Shown: piece by piece, positions 58,329 to 64,000 of the stretch
Numbering within the stretch: the stretch's first letter is position 1
Layout of the letters: each line of letters opens with the position of its first letter
The notes under the pieces: generated by a model
Database searches by the model: none
What the model was told of the DNA's origin: nothing
Seen by the model: only the letters and a program-made list of their open reading frames with translations
Made by a program: the position numbers and the translations under genes
From: WVZH01 sp034430895
GTDB lineage: Bacteria; Chloroflexota; Anaerolineae; Anaerolineales; E44-bin32
Direction of reading: 5' to 3'
Assembly (NCBI GenBank): GCA_034430895.1
Contig: DAOUDW010000008.1
Coordinates: 1 to 64,000, forward strand
Length of the DNA: 64,000 nucleotides

Positions 58329-60119
58329 TTAATGCACCAGGATGACTTGAATGTCTCCAGGATCTTGTCTGAAGGCGCGTTCGAGGTTGATACCGATCTG
58401 TTCCTCGACCAATCCCCAAATGTGCGCCTCTTGATTTCTCAATAGATTGATGGAGTGAATGGCGTCGATGTCGTTCTCGATGAGCCACGCATAGAGTTCT
58501 ACGCCTGTGTCGTATTGGCGCAGTTCCTCGGGAAAACGCACGTAGGTCATGCTCGCGGCCAGCACGTGTCCTGGCGCATATGAGACAACTCGCGAACCGG
58601 GTTCGAGATTGTCGATCATGAATACCAGCGCTTGCTCGTCCGAAGACGACCCCAGGGAACGGATTCCCGGCGAAGGATATGGTTCTCTTAAAACCAATCC
58701 CAAACACATGATTGCGAGTAATCCGACAAGAGGTTTGTTGACGATCTCATTTCTGCCGGACAGCACGATCCATATCGCCCATAGTCCAAACAGAAAGACC
58801 AGGGCACCGAGGAATATGGCGAGTTTCTCATCTTCCAGGCCGTATATGCACAGCATTACGAGAGCAAGCGATATCAACCACTTGTGTCGGTTGCTGTCAA
58901 ATCTTTTAACCGTGACATGTAAACCAATGGCAGCCAGGCTGATCGGAATGAAGAAGGGCAACAACATATATCCGCCGCGGAAGAACGTCAGAAAGTAAAC
59001 GGCCAAGTGTGCAGGCCAGAGGAGCGTGATGGTGGTAAGTAATAATGCCCGCTTCCTGAGTAACTCGGTAATACCAATCAGTGCGAACAAGAAAATGAGC
59101 GCGCCGAGGCGGAGGTGGTAGGCATGCAGCAGCGTGGAGGGCAGCCTGGTAATTATTCTCTTCAGGCGCTCGAAGTACGCCTGGGGATTACCTCGGATGG
59201 CCTGGATGATGGAATATTCATTTTCTTCCGGCGTTCCGAAAACTTCGCGTGCCTGGAGTTGGGCTTCGATGGTTAGAGGCCCGGCTTCGGGTTGGGTCTG
59301 CAGTGGTTGTCCCTGTTCAAACGCCATATAGGTTCGTCTTGCCGTTCCCAGTTTGAAATCACCCGTGAGGCTGCCATAGAGAAGTACGTAGCCTCCGATG
59401 AGAAGCACGCAGGGCGTAACGCTTGCCGCGAACACTTGCAGGTATTGTTTTATCGAGCGTTCGCTATTGCGTGCGATCAGAAGCGATAGGAATAGAAAAA
59501 TTGGAATCAGTATGAGACCGTCGTTGCGCGAGAGTGCGGCCAGACCGAGTAACGTAGACGCTTGCCACACATACCGGTGGTCTCTGGCGTTGTAATATTT
59601 CAGCACTTGCCAGAAGGTTAGACCCGACAAGCCAGCGAATAAGGCGTCGCTTGGGTTCAAGAACAAATCCGTGAGCAGTGGGGAGACCACGAGTAAGCCT
59701 GCGGCGATGAAGGGGGAAGCGAAGCGTTGGTATTCCTTAGCGACGAGATAACATGCCAACCAGGTCAGTGCAAAGAGGATCAAACGGGCTGCGCAGGCGC
59801 TGTGAACGATCCAAAATGGGGAGGTTCGGAAGGGGAGATAGGTGACGGCATACAGCAACGTAAGGAGCGGATTCCCGGCAAATTCAGGCAGCGTTCCTTC
59901 CGCGAGTTGTCTGCCCCTGTCGATGTAGACCATTTCATCGAAAGGACCGAGGTCTTTCAAACTGATCAACATGAGCGGGTATATCAGCACCAAATTGATA
60001 ATGAACAGGAGGGCGGCCGGCGAGATATTTCGATTGGCGATCCTGCGGTTGACAGCGTGGAGGATTGCACGCCAGCGTTGTTTCCCATTCGTTCTCGAAT
60101 CCTGAGGATCTTCGTTCAT
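58329..60119 (-). CDS. Polytopic glycosyltransferase-like membrane protein (GT39/ArnT-type layout)
   Basis: The 596-residue protein has about 11 to 12 hydrophobic segments and a soluble C-terminal part (about 480-596). After the first helix comes the acidic loop LKDLGPFDEMVYIDRGRQLAEG. The placement of the acidic residues is typical of GT-C enzymes that use polyprenyl-phosphate sugars (dolichyl-phosphate-mannose transferase/ArnT group). The overall match is by architecture rather than a signature, so the donor and acceptor are unknown. A GTGACGTCAC palindrome (60137-60146) lies about 20 bp upstream of its start. Confidence 0.65.
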   Translation of the reverse strand: MNEDPQDSRTNGKQRWRAILHAVNRRIANRNISPAALLFIINLVLIYPLMLISLKDLGPFDEMVYIDRGRQLAEGTLPEFAGNPLLTLLYAVTYLPFRTSPFWIVHSACAARLILFALTWLACYLVAKEYQRFASPFIAAGLLVVSPLLTDLFLNPSDALFAGLSGLTFWQVLKYYNARDHRYVWQASTLLGLAALSRNDGLILIPIFLFLSLLIARNSERSIKQYLQVFAASVTPCVLLIGGYVLLYGSLTGDFKLGTARRTYMAFEQGQPLQTQPEAGPLTIEAQLQAREVFGTPEENEYSIIQAIRGNPQAYFERLKRIITRLPSTLLHAYHLRLGALIFLFALIGITELLRKRALLLTTITLLWPAHLAVYFLTFFRGGYMLLPFFIPISLAAIGLHVTVKRFDSNRHKWLISLALVMLCIYGLEDEKLAIFLGALVFLFGLWAIWIVLSGRNEIVNKPLVGLLAIMCLGLVLREPYPSPGIRSLGSSSDEQALVFMIDNLEPGSRVVSYAPGHVLAASMTYVRFPEELRQYDTGVELYAWLIENDIDAIHSINLLRNQEAHIWGLVEEQIGINLERAFRQDPGDIQVILVH

Positions 60120-60255
60120 CTATGCTGTCCTTGTGTGTGACGTCACTGTAAGGATCAAAAGAGCATCCTTTCCCATCTGCAGCTTATTAAATCACAGTTT
60201 GTCATGAACCTGGGATTGGATTAGTATTGAGTCGCATGGATTTTGAACTCAGGAC

Positions 60256-60261
60256 TATAAT
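60256..60261 (+). promoter_or_regulatory. -10 box candidate for the YggS gene
   Basis: TATAAT at 60256-60261 lies 84 nt upstream of the ATG at 60345, without a good -35 box. Confidence 0.3.
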
Positions 60262-60344
60262 AAGTGATATTCGAACGATGTTACGTCTTGATTGGATTTT
60301 ATCGATATTCAGAGATCGATCAAATAACTGGTTAGCAGTGTCGT

Positions 60345-61016
60345 ATGCAAACTGAATTCGCCAAGATCACCGCAAATGCACGCCGTCTGCTTGAGACGAT
60401 TCCCCCACACGTGATTCTGGTCGCCGCAGCGAAGAGCAGAAGCAATGCGGAAGTTGAAGCGGTTCTCCAAGCTGGTGTGACTCATATTGGGCACAATTAC
60501 CTGCAAGAAGCCGAACCCATGGTCGAAGCATTGGGGTCTGGCGCAACCTGGCATATGATCGGACACCTGCAGCGCAATAAAGCCAAGAAAGCGGCTGCTG
60601 CTTTCGATCTCATCGAGACAGTCGATTCACTGAAATTGGCAAAGGCAGTCGACCGGTACTGCGCCAATAATGACAAGATCATGCAGGTTTTGGTCGAGGT
60701 CAATATCGGACGCGAAAACACAAAATCCGGTGTTATGCCGGAAAATATCGATAAGCTTGTTGAGGGGATGTCACAGTTGGAACATCTGCGTGTGCTTGGC
60801 CTGATGACCATGGGGCCGCGTTTTGGCGATCCCGAGAATGCACGGCCGTACTTCCAGCAAACCCGAGAGATATTCTATCGTCTTTCAACCATACGGCTGC
60901 ACAACGTCACCATGCGTTATTTATCGATGGGCATGAGCAACAGCTATGAGGTGGCGCTGGAAGAAGGTGCCAACATCGTACGCATCGGCACCAAGCTGTT
61001 TGGACCTCGCACCTAG
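60345..61016 (+). CDS. YggS/PLPBP-family pyridoxal phosphate homeostasis protein
   Basis: The 223-residue protein has the fold-type III barrel of the PLP-binding protein family. The PLP lysine lies in HVILVAAAKSRSNAEVEAVL (Lys30), followed by HIGHNYLQEAEPM, WHMIGHLQRNKAKKAA, MTMGP, and SMGMSNSYEVALEEGANIVRIGTKLFGPR. All are family landmarks. It binds PLP and balances vitamin B6 and amino-acid pools; it has no known catalytic reaction. It is divergent from the GT-like gene and convergent with pstB. No clear ribosome-binding site is seen. Confidence 0.93.
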   Translation: MQTEFAKITANARRLLETIPPHVILVAAAKSRSNAEVEAVLQAGVTHIGHNYLQEAEPMVEALGSGATWHMIGHLQRNKAKKAAAAFDLIETVDSLKLAKAVDRYCANNDKIMQVLVEVNIGRENTKSGVMPENIDKLVEGMSQLEHLRVLGLMTMGPRFGDPENARPYFQQTREIFYRLSTIRLHNVTMRYLSMGMSNSYEVALEEGANIVRIGTKLFGPRT

Positions 61017-61064
61017 AAATTTTCCATCAAGTCGTGATCTGCCATGCTATAGCGGTATCGCATG

Positions 61065-61841
61065 TTATCCGATGTCTCCTGATAAATACGCTTTGGTTCT
61101 CGGATCAACCGGCTGGTTTAATACCTGCGAACTGGGACCGTATTCAATCAATTCGCCCATCCATAGGACGAGAACGTGATCTGAGATACGGCGCGCCTGG
61201 CGTAGAAGATGGGTTACGACGATGATGGTTACATCCTCTTTTAACGAAAATAGTTGTGATTCGATTCTCTGGGCCGCAAGTGGGTCGAGTGCCGAAGTCG
61301 GTTCGTCGCACAACAACACTTCCGGTTGCACGGCGAGGGCTCGCGCCAGGCAAAGGCGTTGTTGCTGACCTGTGGAAAGATGGGAAGCTGGTGATCGAAG
61401 CCGGTCGTGTACTTCTTGCCAGAGGCCGGCAGCGCGTAGATTGCGTTCGACGATTTCATCGAGCCGTTCTCTCCTGGAGCCGTTCTCTCCCGGATAACGT
61501 CTGTGTACGCGGGGACCATATGCGACATTATCGTAGATCGACATGGGGAGCGGGAAGGGCTTGGGGGCAAGGAAACCGATTTTGGTGCGCAGCTCCGTTA
61601 CGCACGCATCTGGATCGTAAATATTTTTCCCATCCAGATAAACATCTCCCGTGATGCGCGTATTTTCCGTCTCTTCCAGGAGACGATTGAGGCTCTTCAA
61701 CAGTGTGGTTTTGCCGCAACCGGAGGGGCCCAGGATGGCAGTGATGCCACGATTCGGTATTTCGCAGCACATGTCTTTAAGTGTGTGCTGGGTGCCGTAC
61801 CAGACATTTAGGTTTTGTACTTGTAGACGAAAACTTTTCAA
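61065..61841 (-). CDS. pstB: Phosphate ABC transporter ATP-binding protein
   Basis: PstB powers high-affinity phosphate uptake. The 258-residue protein has Walker A GPSGCGKTT, a signature that begins LSTGQQQRLCLARALA, and Walker B VLLCDEPTSALDP, and its length is typical. It is the last gene of the minus-strand set pstS-pstC-pstA-pstB, 11 bp after pstA. No phoU gene follows. The family is recognised from the order of genes and the N-terminal pattern (LQVQNLNVWYGTQHTLKD). Confidence 0.93.
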   Translation of the reverse strand: MKSFRLQVQNLNVWYGTQHTLKDMCCEIPNRGITAILGPSGCGKTTLLKSLNRLLEETENTRITGDVYLDGKNIYDPDACVTELRTKIGFLAPKPFPLPMSIYDNVAYGPRVHRRYPGENGSRRERLDEIVERNLRAAGLWQEVHDRLRSPASHLSTGQQQRLCLARALAVQPEVLLCDEPTSALDPLAAQRIESQLFSLKEDVTIIVVTHLLRQARRISDHVLVLWMGELIEYGPSSQVLNQPVDPRTKAYLSGDIG

Positions 61842-61852
61842 CTGGCTATCTC

Positions 61853-62701
61853 CTACCGAATGATATGTTTCTTCATTTTGTTCGCGAGTGCGCGGGAAAG
61901 GATGCTGATGAATAGTATGAGTCCGGTGAGCACGAGTGCAGCGGCGTAAGCACGCTCTTGCACGGCGGGGAAAGGTGTCGCCAGTTGAAAGAAGACCGCC
62001 AATGGCAGCGACGCTACCGGCCGGAAGAGTGAATCGGGGAGTCGATCAGTAAAGCCCGCCGTGAAAAGTACAGATGCAGCATCACCTATGCCCCTGCCGA
62101 AAGCGAGAAGGATGGCGGTTAGAATCACCGGTGCAGTCTGGCGAATGACAACTTTTACCGCCGTCTCGATCTTGGTCGCACCGAGGCCGTACGAAGCCTC
62201 TTTCAGGGCCGTAGGTACCATCGTAAAGGCTTCGTCCATCCCTCGGGTCAGTATGGGCAATTCCAGGAAGGCAAGTGCCAGGATGCCTCCCAGTAGCGAC
62301 GCTCGGACGCCCAGCCAAAGCATGAGGATGAAGGCAAAGGCGCCGTAGACGATACTGGGAATCCCCCAAAGCACGTCCATGACAAGCCGCACGATTTCGG
62401 CGATTCGCTTGCGTTTGGCGTAGAAATGCAAGTAGATGGCGATCGGGAACCCCACGAGGAAGGCAATTAAAGTAGCTCCACCTGCGAGACAAAGGGAGCC
62501 GACGATTGCGTTGAGGATGCCTCCTTCCTTGCCGAGATAATATCCGCCTTTGGGTGTTTGGGTCAGCATCGCCAGGTTCAACGCCGGTAATCCGTGTTTA
62601 ATAACCGTAAGTAAGATCAAGCCGAGGCTGCCGAGCACGATCAGCAACGATACGAGCATCATACATTTGAAAAACTTTTCTTCTATCATTCGTCTATTCA
62701 T
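61853..62701 (-). CDS. pstA: Phosphate ABC transporter permease PstA
   Basis: The 282-residue protein has six membrane helices and the binding-protein-dependent permease motif ALKEASYGLGATKIETAVKVVIRQTAPVI (EAA loop), which contacts PstB. The characteristic GGIxNAIVGSLCL segment near residue 60 and the length match PstA. It starts 14 bp after pstC. It forms the channel with PstC. Confidence 0.93.
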   Translation of the reverse strand: MNRRMIEEKFFKCMMLVSLLIVLGSLGLILLTVIKHGLPALNLAMLTQTPKGGYYLGKEGGILNAIVGSLCLAGGATLIAFLVGFPIAIYLHFYAKRKRIAEIVRLVMDVLWGIPSIVYGAFAFILMLWLGVRASLLGGILALAFLELPILTRGMDEAFTMVPTALKEASYGLGATKIETAVKVVIRQTAPVILTAILLAFGRGIGDAASVLFTAGFTDRLPDSLFRPVASLPLAVFFQLATPFPAVQERAYAAALVLTGLILFISILSRALANKMKKHIIR

Positions 62702-62715
62702 ACTCGTTGCCTCAG

Positions 62716-63696
62716 TCAGTAACGGCGCAAACGCAGCAAGACCAACCGGGAGAGGATGTTAAAGATCAATACGACGATCAACAGGATCAAGGCTGCGGTT
62801 AGAAGTGCCGAGTCGTACATGGGGACGGAAAGCATCTCTCCATAATTGTTGGCAATCAGCGCCGTGAGGGGATAGGCAGCATCGAAGAGTGAATCTGGAA
62901 TCTGGGGAATGTTCCCCACCACCATCATCACGGCCATGGTTTCACCGAAGGCTCTCGAGAAACCCAGAATCACTGCGGCTGCGACACCGGGAAGTGCCTG
63001 GCGCATAACGATGTACTTGGTCGTCTCCCAGTGCGTCGCGCCCAGCGCCAGAGATGCTTCACGTAACCCCTGTGGTACGGCGTGTATCACTTCTTCGGCG
63101 ACCGAAATGATGATGGGAAAAACCATGACAGCCAGTACCAATCCCCCCGATAGTACTCCAAATCCCGTGGGATTTTCGCTGCTTAAGAATGGAAGCCAAC
63201 CGAGATACGTCGTGCAGAACGGAACGATCTTATGCTCGACGATCGGCACCAGCGTAAGCACACCCCAGACGCCATAGACCACGGAGGGAATTCCAGCCAG
63301 TAAATCGATAAGCGGTTTGATTAATAAACGTATCCGCGATGGTGTGTATTCTGCAAGATATATCGCGGTCAGCAAGGATGGGGGAACGGTGACGCACATG
63401 GCCAGGAGTGTTACCCAGAGTGTGCCGACAATGAACGGTAAGAAGCCGAAGAGGCCTTGATACGGCGACCATTCCGTACCAAGCAGAAGATCGTGAAGTG
63501 GCTTGGAAGATAGGAGCGGCCAAGCTCGAAGCAGAAGAACGATTGCGATGATCGGCACCAGGAGGCTCGCAAGCAGTGTGATCAGCCCGGTCAACCTCTT
63601 CGCCAAGCCATCAGCATCATGCCGGTTGAACTTGATCAAGCGCCGGGGTGCTCGAATTTCTTCTTCGGATGGTGTATGTTCAAGTGTTTCCTGCAT
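62716..63696 (-). CDS. pstC: Phosphate ABC transporter permease PstC
   Basis: This second channel subunit has a soluble N-terminus, about six membrane helices and the EAA loop LREASLALGATHWETTKYIVMRQALPGV. The length (326 residues from ATG 63696) fits PstC. ATG 63696 is chosen because GAAGG lies about 9 nt upstream; ATG 63729 has no ribosome-binding site and would add 11 residues. The N-terminal segment before the first helix is charged (HTPSEEEIRAPRRLIKFNRHDAD). It follows the pstS-like gene by about 130 bp. Confidence 0.9.
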   Translation of the reverse strand: MQETLEHTPSEEEIRAPRRLIKFNRHDADGLAKRLTGLITLLASLLVPIIAIVLLLRAWPLLSSKPLHDLLLGTEWSPYQGLFGFLPFIVGTLWVTLLAMCVTVPPSLLTAIYLAEYTPSRIRLLIKPLIDLLAGIPSVVYGVWGVLTLVPIVEHKIVPFCTTYLGWLPFLSSENPTGFGVLSGGLVLAVMVFPIIISVAEEVIHAVPQGLREASLALGATHWETTKYIVMRQALPGVAAAVILGFSRAFGETMAVMMVVGNIPQIPDSLFDAAYPLTALIANNYGEMLSVPMYDSALLTAALILLIVVLIFNILSRLVLLRLRRY

Positions 63697-63824
63697 CGGT
63701 CGGCCTTCGTAATGAACTGCTTTCCGCATCGTCTTGTTGGGATTCCGGTCTGCAGTCGAATGTAGGCAGAAGTGAAGGTCTCTCAATGGTCGATTGGTTT
63801 ATTCATCGCTTGATCGAGTTGTAG

Positions 63825-64000
63825 TCACTCGATTGCGTCGATCGCTTCCTCAAGTATGCTCGGCATCAGCGGAACATATCCTGCCTCATCTATGTAGCGT
63901 TGTCCCTCTTCTAAAATCCACATAATGAAGAAGCGCGTCAGGCCGGAGGGTTTGTTGAGCGTCACGAGATTCAACTCGCGTGCTGGTGGGGACGGATACA
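63825..64000 (-). CDS. pstS: Phosphate ABC transporter substrate-binding protein, 3' end
   Basis: Only the last 57 or so codons lie in the window; the gene continues past the right edge. The frame ends with TGA at 63825-63827. It reads YPSPPARELNLVTLNKPSG, then TRFFIMWILEEGQRYIDEAGYVPL, which matches the C-terminus of periplasmic/lipoprotein phosphate-binding PstS proteins (the FxxWxL...GQxYIxxAGYVPL pattern). It stands first in the pst set, as expected. Confidence 0.85.
   Translation of the reverse strand, partial: YPSPPARELNLVTLNKPSGLTRFFIMWILEEGQRYIDEAGYVPLMPSILEEAIDAIE

Noticed and set aside
60137..60146. GTGACGTCAC palindrome as an operator
   Set aside because: A single 10-bp palindrome without promoter boxes around it. 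It may be chance, so it is mentioned only with the neighbouring gene.
1..64000. CRISPR arrays, insertion sequences, prophage, rRNA or tRNA genes
   Set aside because: I looked for regular short direct repeats with spacers, transposase motifs with terminal inverted repeats, and tRNA-like cloverleaf sequences, and found none that hold up by eye.

Overview
The window reads as one contiguous stretch of a bacterial chromosome, most likely from the phylum Chloroflexota (Anaerolineae-like), probably from an environmental genome. This is an inference from gene content and style: a rodZ-like/rimO pair, NfeD plus slipin, a small SWIM zinc-finger protein, plant-style leucine-rich repeats in a huge secreted protein, Thr/Pro linkers (PTPTQTQTPT type) after membrane anchors, lipoprotein-type surface enzymes, and cydABDC with a short CydA. 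Coding density is high, many genes overlap by 4 bp (ATGA or GTGA), and I found no insertion sequence, prophage, CRISPR array, rRNA or tRNA.

Layout. 1-5.7 kb: the end of pyrD, a 56-residue membrane protein, a membrane-anchored phospholipase-D-fold protein overlapping a HerA-like ATPase, and an MFS exporter. 5.8-11.9 kb (minus): cydA-cydB-cydD-cydC, the bd oxidase with its heme/thiol ABC exporter. 12-16 kb: a GNAT enzyme, a decayed PadR regulator, and a lipoprotein GH10 xylanase with two CBM9-like modules and two palindromes upstream. 16-20 kb (minus): tsaD, an M24 peptidase, selA and a small membrane protein. 20-25.9 kb: an ABC-F ATPase that is probably leaderless, an LCP-family protein, an alkyltransferase-like protein, nadE, and an Lgt-like protein lacking a key His. 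26-33.3 kb (plus): two GNATs, NfeD/slipin, rplI with a long acidic tail, a RodZ-like protein, rimO and a LysE exporter. 33.3-38.8 kb (minus): a MetE-superfamily protein beside metK, small membrane-associated proteins, and a DUF2723 glycosyltransferase-like protein.

38.9-50 kb: a SWIM protein behind a good promoter and a possible 17-residue leader peptide. Then comes a 2460-residue secreted mosaic protein: right-handed beta-helix, three leucine-rich-repeat modules, a cadherin-like domain, and about 290 residues of hexapeptide left-handed beta-helix at the C-terminus. It is followed by a UPF0104-type membrane protein overlapping a FAD oxidoreductase, and by msrB. 50-58.3 kb (plus): a pentaheme cytochrome c lipoprotein, then the complete [NiFe]-hydrogenase maturation set hypA-B-F-C-D-E without hydrogenase structural genes. 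58.3-64 kb: a polytopic glycosyltransferase-like protein, a YggS/PLPBP protein, and pstB-pstA-pstC with the 3' end of a pstS-like gene at the window edge.

Taken together the genes suggest a respiring or facultative organism (bd oxidase, multiheme cytochrome, hydrogenase maturation, possible selenoprotein synthesis) that also degrades plant polysaccharide (xylanase) and invests in large surface proteins. The most unusual object is the 39.7-47.1 kb gene, above all its C-terminal left-handed beta-helix. I could run no database search, so family names come from motif recognition.
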